This document shows positions 20,601 through 32,131 of a stretch of 64,000 nucleotides of DNA, in pieces. The position numbers were made by a program, and so were the translations under genes. Numbering within the stretch: position 1 is the first letter of the stretch; every line of letters begins with the position of its first letter. Source of the stretch: Poa pratensis (Eukaryota; Streptophyta; Magnoliopsida; Poales; Poaceae); assembly GCA_947311845.1 (NCBI GenBank), contig CAMZMU010000012.1, positions 7,297,734 to 7,361,733 of the forward strand, given 5' to 3'. Under the pieces are notes generated by a model that was not told the DNA's origin, ran no database searches, and saw only the letters and a program-made list of their open reading frames with translations.

Positions 20601-23600
20601 TTCCTGCTGCCTTGTAGTTGGCTCCATTGTCGGTGCAGATTTGAACAATTCTCCTCAAGTAAGCCCGCCAAGTAAGGCGCATCATGTGTCCCGCTAGATG
20701 AATTAACGGAATCCAAGAGCAAAGCCTCCTCCCGACTATTGGCAAGAAAGTGTGCATCCATAGGTTTGCCAAGCTTGCTCATGCTTCTTCCTTAACTTGG
20801 ATACACCATTGGCAACATCATTGAGGTATGGACCTCTTACCTCATGATAGCTTAGCTGGTTTCAACCCATGTCCATATTGCTAATTGTTTCAACCATCTT
20901 CTCATATCTCCTTGAGTTTGTTACATTGAATGCAGAATGCACTAACAATGTCACAAGAACTTGCGCTTGTACTTTACGGCCACATATTTATTTGCATTGT
21001 TCTTACGGTCTTTGCACTCCTAAACAGGCTTGGTTAACCCCGGGGCATGCCTAAGACACACTATTTCTTCTGAAGATTTCAACAATAATGCAGGAATCTT
21101 TAGTTGCTTGGTCGGTGTCGGCTTCTTGAATGAGGCGGCAGCTGCAGCCCTTTTGTGAGGCTGTCCCAGAACATGGAGTTGCCCTCCTTAGTTGCTCCAG
21201 GACCTGTACATGATGTTTGGCTTGGCTGCTGTCCTGCTGCCACTTCTTACACTTCTACATCATCATCACCACCAACTTCCTGTTTTTCACTCTCATCTAC
21301 CTTGACCGGCATCTAACGTCGCTTCTTAGGCAACCATGCTCATCTCTTTCTTGATCGCAGTGGTGCTTTTCTCGCATACTAGTACATCTCCATAGGCTCC
21401 TACGAGCTGCTGGTTCATCCTCTTGATAACCAAGTGCACTACCTTCCCGCAGATGAGACACTGACCACACCTTTGTCTTCAGTTGGCCAGTGCGCGTTTT
21501 CTCGAATAAGTGACACTGACAATATGATGCACACTTGTCATCGAATAAGTGACACTGACAATATGATGCACACTGGACAACTTAGGTAAGGTCAGCTTTT
21601 TGTGAAGAAGTGTGTGTATTTCCATCCCAGATCCTTCGACTTGGCCCTCTTTGGATCATAAACCTCACTGTTCTCGGCCATGGTTGATCTATCTAATTAT
21701 CAACTGCTAGTAGCAACACAAGCAGAGGGGCAACAAGCAACTAAGCCAGCAGGGTATAACAGAGCAAGTTTGCAGCAAAGTAAAGAGAGGCTAGAGCTGT
21801 GGGGTGGAGTCGAGCGGAGCAGGGCGGCACAGAGGAACAGAGCAGAGGGGTGGAGCAGATAGAGAAGATGAGGGGCGATGCAGGAGAGGAATAAGTAGAG
21901 GAAGGTGAGGCAGAGCAGAGGAAGAAGTGGAGGCAGAGAACAGAAGCAACGGACGCCTACCGGCGGCGGTGAAGCTGGCAGCGGTGACGGCACAGCTCAG
22001 GCCGCGAGTTGCATCATGTTTCCTCTTCTGTGGTGGCCTTGGTCCTCTCTTCCTCACCTGATTTGCTTTACCCCCCGAGGCGACGCGCCTATTGGGGGAG
22101 GGCATCTGACATTTTTCTTTGGCGCCCGCTCAACTCAAATTTCCTCGGCGTTGCTTCCAGTCTTCCACTTCAGAGCACCTGGACTTGCGACGTTTAGGCG
22201 ACGACCCAATAACCTTGATTGTGATAGGTGCCTATAGTATGCTGCATAGTGTACTTAAGGCCAGTGATAACTGTTTCCTTAATTTGATATTGAATCCCAA
22301 GGGTTTTGCAATGTATTTTTGCTCAGAGGACTGAAGATATATATGTAATTTTATGCGTTATTTAGGCTTGTTGCTTAATCTATCAGTTGTAGCAGTAGAA
22401 TCTCGAGAACTGATTGGACCTGTTCAGTTGTGTTGTATTTTTAACTTTGGCTCTATGTGGCATGTTGAAGCAGTTATCTCTCTCTGCATCAATTTTGGGC
22501 GAACAAGAGTATTTCTCCAAGGTGTGCCCCTTTTTCTCCCTTGTCCCAGTTGTGATTTCACCCGTATGAAATTCTATTCTATCTTAAGTTCTTAACTGGA
22601 ATCTGCATGTGTTGCTATTGCATATAGCTGTTGAATACTTGAAATGATTCACTAGTAAGTAGTAACAGCAACACATGCATGTTTTCTCAAAAAAAAAAAA
22701 AAAACAAAACAGGTATGTAATCCCTGGTTGGTTAAGTAGTAGAAATATTTCATCTACAATCTGTGCAATAGTAAATTCATTGTCGCGATCACATTATACC
22801 TTGAAAGAGAATTAAATAGGTTTTTTTTTGCCATCGTTAGTCCTGCTAGCCCCAATTATGAAAAAATGCCCAATTGACCACAAGGTGGAAAATGCTGACT
22901 TCTTTTAATCCGTAATAAGAAGAACACACATCTAAGTACAGGAATTAGCAAATCTGAGGAAAACACCCAGATGTTACATATGGGATGACGTATAAACCTG
23001 CAAACTTTGGGTATTAAATATGTCCATTGGTGTGCTGTGCAAAGAAGGAAGGAGGGCCTAAAACAGCAACTGTAAGTAAACAGTTACTTTCAGTTTTCAC
23101 ATCAGATACATTGACATATTTTTGGCCCAAAAATTTACAGGTTCACACATCATCGCACTGTAAGTAAACAGTTACTTGTATATATGCACATAGGAAGGAC
23201 TACTTATATGCACATAGGAAGGACTAATCGGTTTTTAATCTTCCCAGAGGTCCCTCGGTTCTTCATAACTAATTACCCAGCTTTTATCTCGTTTGGGGGA
23301 ATAGACGATTAGTCTCCTCTATCAGAAGTACATGCTCAGGCATAATGATAACTTTGATCACAATGCCGACAATCACTTCTTTCATCAAAACCTAAATGGT
23401 AGTTGGGGTACTCCCTTCTTGCTGCAGAGGATCCATATAGCTCTCTTGATGTGTGTTTCACAAGTGCTTATACATCTAATTAAAGTATCATGGCGTTTGT
23501 AAGAATTTCTGACTTGGTATTACAAAGAAGTATATTTTTTGATGTTTATTTGTTGTAGACATGTGTCTATTGCATCAAGGCAGTGGCAGCAGCATGGGCA

Positions 23601-26600
23601 AAGCCGTGAGAGAAACAAACAGTTAGCAGAGTAAAAAAAATAGCATCAGGGAAGAGTCCAGTTCTATTAGGAAAGAATACATGAGATTGTCTGATTGTAT
23701 TCGGAAAGGTCTAGTAAGTCTATTCGTATTATATCCCTACGCTCACTTTTCCTAACCTATATGTACTTAATCCCATGCAGCTGGCATGTCTTGCTATCTT
23801 TAGCATGAGAGTTCAACTGTTCGAATCTAGGCTGACAACATTATTCAAGAATCTGTTTCGGGCTATGGATAAATAATACACATAATTTAGAATGTAGTAC
23901 ATAATACCATCCATGGTAAAGCAACTTACTTTCCTCTGCACTTTTCATGCTAACTTGCTCATTCAGATGTTGCTACTTTTTTTAGTGGGTGCATACTTGA
24001 ACTTGAACATAATAAAAGTAATTTAGAATGTAATACACAGTACAATTTATGATGAAAGAGAGTGACTTTGCTCTGACCACCTTTCATGTTGACTTGTTCA
24101 TTCAGCTGTTCCTACCTTTTTAATGGGCTCATGATTGAACATTAATACGAACAGCTGCATGCAATGGTTTGTGTCCCGTGAGCTCATGTAACTTGCATTG
24201 CAACATCTGTAGTCAGTGTACTTAGCACGATAGTTGTATAGTTTAAACACTATCCAGAAATGTGGATATTTTTGAATGAAGTATAGTACATATATACAAC
24301 ATCAACAAGCCTTTCATTCCCAAGCAAGTTGGGTAGGCTAGAGGTGAAACCCACAAGATCTCGAAACTAACTCATGGTTCTGGCACATGGATAGCTAGCT
24401 TCCACGCACCCCTATCCATGTTTATTTGGTCATATTCCAATCCTTCAGATCTCTTAACCGACTCCTCTCATGTCAAGTTTGGTCTACCACGACCCCTCTT
24501 AACATTCTCATCATGCTTTATCTGGACCCGGTCCTTTCTTGTGTGGCCACATATCCATCTCAACATGGGCATCTCTGCTTACACCTAACTGTTGGATATG
24601 TCGCCTCTTGGTTGGCCCTGCGCCATACAACATCGTAGGTCGAATCGCCGTCCCATAGAACCTGCCTTTTAGTGCCCCCCCCAAAAATAGAACCTGCATT
24701 TTAGCTTTTGTGGCACTCTCCTGTCACAGAGGACGCCAGAAGCTTGGTGCCACTTCATCCATCACCAAAGTAAACCAAAGTAAAAGATAAGGGCTCAAAG
24801 CTGACCCCTAGTGCAGACCTATTTTAATTGAAAAGTCATCGGTGTCGCCATCACTTGTTCGAACACTTGTCACAATATTATCATACATATCCTTAATGAG
24901 GGTAATGTATTTGTTGGGATTTTGTGTTTCTCCAAGGCCCACCACATGACATTCCGGGTATCCTATCATACGCCTTCTCCAAGAAAATGAACACCATATG
25001 AAGGTCCTTCTTTTGCTCCATGTATCTCTCCATGAGTTGTCGTACCAAGAAGATGGCTTCCATGGTAGACCTCCCAGACATGAAACCAAATTGATTTTTG
25101 GTCACGCTTGTCAATCTTCTTAAGTGGTGCTCAATGACTCTCTCACATAGCTTCATTGTATGGCTCATCAGCTTGATTCCACGGTAATTAGTGCAACTTT
25201 GGACATCCCACTTGTTCTTGAAGATTGCCACTAATGTACTCCGCCTCCATTCTTCGGGCATCTTGTTTGACCGAAAAATGAGGTTGAAAAGCTTAGTTAG
25301 CCATACTATCGCTATGTTTCCAAGGCCTCTCCACACCTCAACGGGGATACCATCAAGGCCATTTCCTTGCCTCCTTTCATCCTCTTCAAACCCTCCCTAA
25401 CCTCAGCCTCCTAGATACGCCGCACAACGCTTCTGCTGGTATCATCCGAGGAGTCGTCTAGCTCAATGGTAGAGCTCTCATTCTCTCCATTGAACAGGTT
25501 GTCGAAGTACTCTCGCCATCTACGCTTGATCTCTTCGTCTTTCACGAGGAGTTGATACGCTCCGTCCTTTATGCATTTGACTTGGTTGACATCCCTCTTT
25601 CTCTGATTTGAATCTTTCATTGATTTTCTTCTCTGGCTACTTCTTCTTGGCATATTCCAGGCTTCCTCTCCTGATCTTCGCCATCTTATAGATGTCCCTT
25701 TCGCCTTCTTTCGTGCTTAGACGCTGGTAGAGGTCCTCATACGCCCGACCCCTTGCCCCGCTCACCGCTCGCTTTGTGGCCTTCTTTGCCCCTTCTACTT
25801 CTCCATGTTGGCTGCGAAACAGTCCTTCTTCTCCTTGATAGCCTTTTGGACCTCAATGTTCCACCACTAGGTATCCTTACCATCGCTTCTACTTCCCCTA
25901 GTCACTCCAAACTCCTCTGCAGCCATCTTCCGAATGCAAGTCGCCATCCTCATCCACATACTGTTTGCATCGCCTCCTTCCTCCCAAGGGCCCTCCTTAA
26001 TAACCCTCTCCTTAAAAGCTTGAGCTGCCTCCCCCTTTAGCTTCCACCACTTTGTTCTAGCGACTTTGGCGCGCTTATCCCGCTGGTCACGAATCCGAAA
26101 GCGGAAATCAGCCACCACCAGCTTATGTTGAGGGACAACACTCTCTCCAGGTATCGCCTTACAATCGAGACAAGCGCTTCTGTCTTCTCTTCTAGAGAGG
26201 ACAAAGTCAATCTAGCTAGAGTGTTGACCACTACTGAATGTCACTAGGTGGGATTCTCTCTTTCTAAAGAGGGAGCTACGACCATGTCGTAGGCTAAAGC
26301 GAAGCTTAAGACATCCTCCCCTTCTTGGTTCCTGATGCCATAGCCAAAGCCCCCATGCACCCCTTCAAAACCTGTGTTAGATGTACCCACGTGACCATTG
26401 AGGTCTCCTCCTATGAAGAGCTTCTCTGCAGTAGGTACTCCCCTAACCAAATCCTCCAGGCCTTCCCAGAATTCCCTCTTGGTGCTCTCGTTGTGGCCTA
26501 CTTCGGGGCATACGCGCTGATAACATTGAGAACTAAGTCCACAACAACCAACTTGACTAGGATAATTCGGTCTCCTTGCCTCTTGACGTCCACTACTCCA

Positions 26601-29600
26601 TCCTTGAGGCTCTTATTGATCAAGATGCCTACTCCATTTTTGTTTGAGGTTGTCCCCGTGTACCACAACTTGAAGCTGGTATCCTCTACCTCCTTCGCCT
26701 TCTGTCCCTTCCATTTGGTCTCTTGGACGCATAGGACATCAACACGCCTCCTCATCGCCGTATCAACTAACTCCCGTAACTTACCCGTCAGGGACCCTAC
26801 GTTATAGCTACCTAAGCGGATCCTCCTAGGCTCGGCTAACTTCCTTACCCTCCGCACTCGTCGAGTCAAATGCGAAGACCCTTGCTCATTTTTCACTACA
26901 CCGGCCGTCGATGTAGCGCGCCACTAAGGATGCGACGACCCGATCCTTGCTCACTTATCACCGTATCCAGATCAAGATACAACGCGCGACCAAGGGGGTG
27001 ACGGCCCGGCCCTTGCCCATTTGACACCACATCCGAGTTCCGATATGGCGCGTGGCTAAGAGGGTTACGCCCCAACAAGGTTCTTTTGGGTTTCATCTCC
27101 ATAAGAGTGGCTGGGTTTTTTCCGTTGGCTCGCCAAGCCTATCACAACCCTCCTCCTTTATCTGGGCTTGGGACCGGCTATGTTGAGACAACATAGGCGG
27201 AGTTGAAGTATAGTACATATATAAGTAAAATAATTATAGCTGTAAGTTGCCTCGAATAGTGAATTGGAAAGGCTGCCAAATGAAATTGGCGTGATAGCCA
27301 ATTGATTTTGATACCACGTCTAATGTCTAGTACCTATCTTTGGCTGACTTTTCCAGACCCCAGTGTACTTCCTCTGAATATCTAACCTTTTGACAAAATA
27401 TTTATTGACTTCCAGTAAAAACCGCAGCCATCATTCTCTCTGTAATGTGCTAGTATGTTTATTTTCTCTCCAGGAAAATGTCAAATCTACTCTGTCATAC
27501 TGTCTCATCCTACGTCTTGTTCCATTTCTTCTCTTTTCTAGAGCAATCCCATGGTCATCGTTTATTCTAAAAGCAATGATGGAGCACTCGAAGAAATTGG
27601 GCGTACTGAAGTAATTCTAAATTCACTGAACCCATCTTGGAATGCAAAGATCAATTTGCAATTCCAGTTTGAAGTTCTTCAGCCACTGGTGTAAGTTTCT
27701 ATTGTAATTTACCTCAATATTTTTCCTTGTTTGTCTCTTGCACTAGAATTGTTAAGAGTGGATGTTACCTCTTAACTCTCTTCAGTTATATAATGTATGT
27801 TTCCTCACAGGTTTCAGATTTATGACATTGATGCACAGTTTCATGATGTCAGTGAGAAGGTAATTATGTTCTGATTGGGTTACCGTTTTAATTTTTCTTC
27901 TAAAAATTCTTTTACTGATCGGTTCTCTGCTACAGACAGAAGACTCGATGTAAAAGTTCAGTTTTCATGACCACTTTGCCTTCTTTCCACTGTCCCAAAT
28001 AGGATCATGTAGCAGTAAATTTTTGTTAGTATTATTTATAATGGTATAAATTATACAAAACGAAATATTTAATTGCTCCATGTTTTTTAATTTATCGATT
28101 GGTGAAATCCTCTAGAAGCCTCAAAGCCTTAAAACGGGGATACTGCGTAGATTCCCATTGTAAAAGAAATATATATCTGTATTTTATTCTGATAAGTGCC
28201 AGTTCTGCCCATTTATTTGAACCTTCATTTAATTTTTTCCTCTACCAATTTTTTTTTGCTGATATTAGTAACCTTAACCTACATTGGTTTCAGCAAAGAT
28301 GCTAGCAAATATGATGCCTTGGAAACTCTTCTTTGTTGCTCCTTTCATCTGTGCATTGCAATTCTTATGTTAATCTGCTCTGAACTGCAGATGCTTAAGC
28401 TGGAAGAGCAACAATTTCTTGGAGAAGCCATCTGTAATTTGTCCGAGGTATGTTTACTATGACTAAAATGATTGCTTCTCTCCTGGCTATCGATTCTTTC
28501 CTGTACTAATACTTCAGTGCATGAAACATAGCTTGCGTTCTAGAAAATGTAACTATTTGGACATTCTGCCATGAATATCTGGAACTACCAACAAGTCTAA
28601 AGTTGAAAGTTCTGATGTTATGATAAACTTGGTCACCAAGTTTGAACAACTTTAGACAGCATCTACAGAACACAATTAAGTTTTCCTTTAAAGCTTCATT
28701 TTCATGCTATCTTTTGGTCATTATAAATAGCACCTGCCTCACACTATCTTTTTAATGAATATTTGAAGAGTTGGAACTAGTTACAACTGCAAGATTTTTA
28801 ATTTTCCCTTTCGTCTCTTCACCATTTATCTTAAGTTTTACTGCACAGTTCCAGCTCCACTAGATACTATCCTAGGTTCATCACAAACAAACTGTCTTGT
28901 GGTTGGAAAGCAGTTCGGGGCAGCACTTGCATCACATAGAGAGTACATTAAATTCAAAACCTCGTCAATGAGTTTGAAGGTTATAATTTATACATATTGT
29001 AGACTCCTCAGATCAAGGCTGATTTTGTAGGTTGTCACCAAACAGAACAGACTGTTGACCCTTAAGCTTGGTGTTTCTGGGCACAACTTACCAAATCCTA
29101 GCAAATTTGGTGAGTTAACTGTTCAGGCCGAAGAAAGCGCTGGTTCAAAAGCATTAATGGAAATGGTATTCCACTGTGCAGATCTTGAAATCAAGGATCT
29201 TCTCTCAAAAAGTGTAAGCTTACGTTTCATTCTGTTTTTTGTGGAGAGAACGCAGAAAGCTTTTGCATTTCATGAAAAGGTAGAAGAGTTCACAGTTACA
29301 AGCCTCCTAGGAGGTACAAGGCAAAAACACGCAAAAAAAAAAAAATGCCTAGGAGGTACAAGCATCCACGTTTCATTTTTTGCTTGGTACTGGTTTACTG
29401 ATGTTGCCTTTATATTGTGAACATGCCTTTCTGTGTTTCTTCACATGTGGATTGTTGGTTCTGGAAGTCTAAATTAGTTTTTCACTTCTCTAAGCTTGCT
29501 TGTTACAGGATCCTTTCTTGCTAATATCTAGAATATCAGAGAACGGTACACCTGTTCCAATATGCAAGACAGAAGTAAGGAAGAATGACCTCAATCCTAA

Positions 29601-32131
29601 GTGGAAGCCAGTAATTTTGAATCTCCAACAGATTGGAAGTAAGGCATGAGATCTTTCCTCTTCTATATTCTTCTGCACTTCTGTTTAGGAGCTCAAAATG
29701 AACTTATATAGTTGTATATGACCTTTCATTTTCCTTGAGACAGCACTATGTATATGCTTATTTGGGCCACTAGGTGGTGCTGTTAGTGCTCTATAAGTGA
29801 AAGAACTGTTCTTCTGAAAAACAAACAAAATAGTTCATTCTTTTTGTTGCAAAGATTTGTATGCATTAACCCCTGTGTATTTCTTTTCCCGTTGCTGTAT
29901 TATGTTTCAGGAGAACCCCCTCATTATAGAATGCTTCAACTTCAGTAGCAATGGCAAACATGACCTAGTTGGGTAATTGTTCCCTTTTGTAATTCAACAT
30001 ACTGCTGTACTACCTGTCTATGTGTTTGTGCACATTTTTTGCCATATTGGTTGTGCATTAGTCATTAATGTTTTGTATGGTGCCTTAAGAGCCTGGCCAT
30101 TAATTCTTAAATTCCAATTTGTTTTCTGATTAGATACCTTTTGTAATTCGACAGGAAGATAGTAAAATCAGTAGCCGAATTGGAAAACATGTGCCATAGT
30201 CAGGATGGTGCAAATTTCTTTGTTCCTGCCAGCACTGTCCATGATTGTCATAGTAAGGAGGTAATATTTTTTTCTGTAGAACCTCTGCAACTGCTATAAT
30301 GTATTAACCGAGTTTTATTCTGATATGCAGGTACTTAAGAGTCAGGTATATGTGGAGAAATATCTTGAGAACAATAGACATACTTTTCTTGATTATATTT
30401 CAGCTGGGTGTCAACTTAATTTGATGGTAGCTATAGACTACACAGGTATGCACAGATATGCTAGTGCAAGCTGGCCATTCACCATTTCCATTGCTCTAGT
30501 TTGTAACAGCTTGTTTCTTAATTTTTCACTGTCAATGTTTTATGTTTTAGAGCTTTTTTCTTACCGGAATTGTGCTTTATAGCTTCAAATGGAAATCCGC
30601 GGCTTCCAGATTCATTGCATTATATTGACCCCTCTGGACGGCCAAATGCATATCAAAAAGTAAGCAACTGATTTATCAATTTTTAGTTTTTTGTTCTGAT
30701 TAACCTTTGAGCACAAAATGGTGTTAAGTTCTTCCATTGCTGTTTTTGTGGTAGGTAATACTGGAGATTGGAGAGATACTACAGTACTATGACCCAGCTA
30801 AGCGCTTCCCCTCCTGGGGCTATGGAGCTAGACCTATTGACGGCCCTGTTTCCCATTGTTTCAACTTAAATGGCAGCACTTATCAGCCTGAGGTATTCTA
30901 CATTCTTTCCAACATTTAAATAGTACCATCTTCTACTGAAGATTCTGAGTCATAAATCTGGAAAGCTAATTGGAAATCTGCTTTTCTTCAGCTATCTTAC
31001 TTAAGTTTACAGTACTTGTTTCTGTTTGCGAAATAGATGAATCACGTACCTCATTTACCACATTTTTCTCTTGTTTGCCACAATCATAGTAACAAGGAGC
31101 ATTAGAAGGGTGTTTACTTTCATTTATTCATAGCCTACCCATATGAACTTTCCCAGGTTGAGGGAATACAAGGAATTATGTCAGCTTATATCAGTGCGCT
31201 ACGCAATGTATCACTGGCTGGTCCTACACTTTTTGGCCCATTAATTAGCACCGCTACAGCAATAGCAAGCCAATCCCTTACAACCAATCAACAGAAGTAC
31301 TTTATTCTGCTAATAGTCACGGTATGTATACTTCTAGACCATTCTTTAAAAAATGCACCGTCGGTTTCTTTCTTATGTGTCATTCCTTCGTCCAGGATGG
31401 TGTAGTGACTGATTTTCAGGAAACTATCGATGCAATCATAAATGCATCTGATTTTCCTTTGTCTATCGCTGTTGTTGGAGTTGGTGGAGCTGACTTCAAG
31501 GAAATGGAGGTAATTGAACTGGATTCAGAGTTTTATTTATGTGCATTCATTTGTATATTTCGTTCTAGAGGTAATATTTAAATGTTTTAGTCGCACTTGT
31601 ATAACTCCTTAGGACTTGGGACTACATAAGATAGTCTTAAAATTCTGTAGCACCATATAAATTTATGTGTGCAGTTTCGTATTTAAATTTCTGATTCTTT
31701 AGCATCATATAAGTTTTTGTGAGCACAGTTTTATCTTTAAATTTTCACTGTGCAGTTTCTGGATCCAAATAAAGGGGGGAGACTGGAAAGCTCAACGGGG
31801 AGGGTCGCTTCTAGGGATGCGATACAGTTCGCCCCAATGAAGGATGTGCATGGTATGTGTTTTAGTAGACCGTATATGATGAAGTTCTTATTGTAGCATT
31901 CGGAGGCAAAACTTTCCGTTTTCATCTTGCCATCTGTATATTTTTTTGTTTGCTGTTTCCTTGTGCATATGATTTTGTTTTCTGGAACTTCGCTTGGATA
32001 GTGAAGCGGTGATATTTCAACCCTTTGTGTTTCCAGGCACTGGGATATCCATCGTTCAGTCGCTTCTTGCTGAGATACCAGGGCAGTTCATGACTTACAT
32101 GAGAACAAGAGAAACTCAAGCAATTAGTTAA
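17660..32131 (+). CDS. BON1: BONZAI1 copine (calcium-dependent phospholipid-binding protein), complete, 16 exons
   Basis: Coding exons: 17660-17803, 22474-22521, 27542-27690, 27811-27859, 28391-28447, 29031-29213, 29509-29643, 29911-29972, 30155-30260, 30331-30445, 30583-30659, 30755-30892, 31157-31321, 31396-31509, 31756-31852, 32037-32131. Joined, they stay open for 577 residues; plant BON1 is about 578. The N-terminus MGNCCSDE has Gly2 for myristoylation, which anchors the protein at the plasma membrane. Two C2 domains follow (about 50-175 and 190-310), then a vWA/copine domain (about 335-560) with a MIDAS-like D347-x-T349-x-S351 (DYTAS). In plants BON1 restrains NLR-type immune receptors and cell death and supports growth homeostasis. 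All introns are GT-AG except intron 7, which starts GC. C2A reads SKSNP where C2B has SKSDP. Introns 1 and 2 are swollen by transposons. Confidence 0.96.
18640..19576 (-). mobile_element. 5' part of a short-LTR Ty1/copia element (LTR, PBS, gag)
   Basis: On the minus strand the LTR runs 19576-19450 (127 bp), beginning TGTTGGAACAGGG and ending CATTTCATAACA. It is followed at once by TGGTATCAG (19449-19441), the classic initiator-Met tRNA primer site of copia elements. gag follows from about 19270: [56 protein letters not shown], a UBN2/copia-gag pattern. A stop at about 19035 and a frame change break it. The element stops near 18640 without pol or a second LTR, so it is truncated. The LTR is unusually short, as in Hopscotch-like copia elements. 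Confidence 0.8.
19700..21690 (-). pseudogene. Degenerate hAT-type transposase (DUF659-like)
   Basis: On the minus strand, 20772-20470 contains [17 protein letters not shown] and [20 protein letters not shown], the signature of the DUF659/RNase H-like core of plant hAT-related transposases. 20329-20138 ([20 protein letters not shown]) and 19918-19724 look like more C-terminal pieces. The expected N-terminal BED finger would lie near 21400-21600 but is not clear. Many stops and frameshifts are present. It lies in BON1 intron 1, opposite to the gene. A direct duplication of 34 bp (21502-21535 and 21541-21574, starting TCGAATAAGTGACACTGAC) lies at its upstream end. I could not define terminal inverted repeats. 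Confidence 0.6.
22522..27541 (+). other. BON1 intron 2, containing a LINE
   Basis: It is bounded by GTGTGC after exon 2 and by TTTTCTAG before exon 3. 22690-22710 has an A-tract. At 23060-23225 there are short direct repeats (TAAGTAAACAGTTAC twice; TATATGCACATAGGAAGGAC twice in tandem). The LINE at 24297-27203 accounts for 58% of its length. In the rest I see nothing else of note. Confidence 0.85.
24297..27203 (-). mobile_element. RTE-type LINE, nearly full length, with 20-bp target duplication
   Basis: The insertion is bracketed by an identical 20-bp duplication, TGAAGTATAGTACATATATA, at 24277-24296 and 27204-27223. On the minus strand it starts with a 5' leader rich in GGAGGAGGG, followed by an AP-like endonuclease ([23 protein letters not shown]; about 26850-26230) and a reverse transcriptase ([37 protein letters not shown]; about 25500-24800). 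The 3' end reads AGCCTACCCAACTTGCTTGG...GTTGATGTTG, the usual end of plant RTE elements. Frames contain stops, so it is dead. Its length of 2.9 kb is close to complete for the clade. The 20-bp duplication is still perfect. Confidence 0.92.
29232..29367 (-). mobile_element. 136-bp LINE 3'-end remnant in BON1 intron 6
   Basis: It is flanked by a 10-bp duplication, ACGTTTCATT (29222-29231 and 29368-29377). On the minus strand it holds GTACCTCCTAGGAGG...TGTAACTG, followed by GCAAAAGC...TGCGTT and an A-rich tail, which aligns with the last ~90 bp of the L1 at 36462-37428. The left part repeats TTGTACCTCCTAGG next to a T-run, so the insert looks rearranged. It starts 18 bases after the exon 6 splice donor without disturbing it. 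Confidence 0.65.

Larger units (their letters stand above)
17804..22473 (+). other. BON1 intron 1, transposon-rich
   Basis: The donor GTACGG follows exon 1, and the acceptor GAAGCAG precedes the 48-bp exon 2. Besides the copia and hAT remnants listed separately, 18028-18052 has a sequence (GCCCCCGCGTTGCCACGG) resembling the GC-rich terminal hairpin of grass Helitrons in reverse; 18060-18620 is AT-rich with nothing recognised. 21700-22240 is a GC-rich block containing TTTAGGCGACGACCC. It may be the right part of the hAT remnant. Confidence 0.85.
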
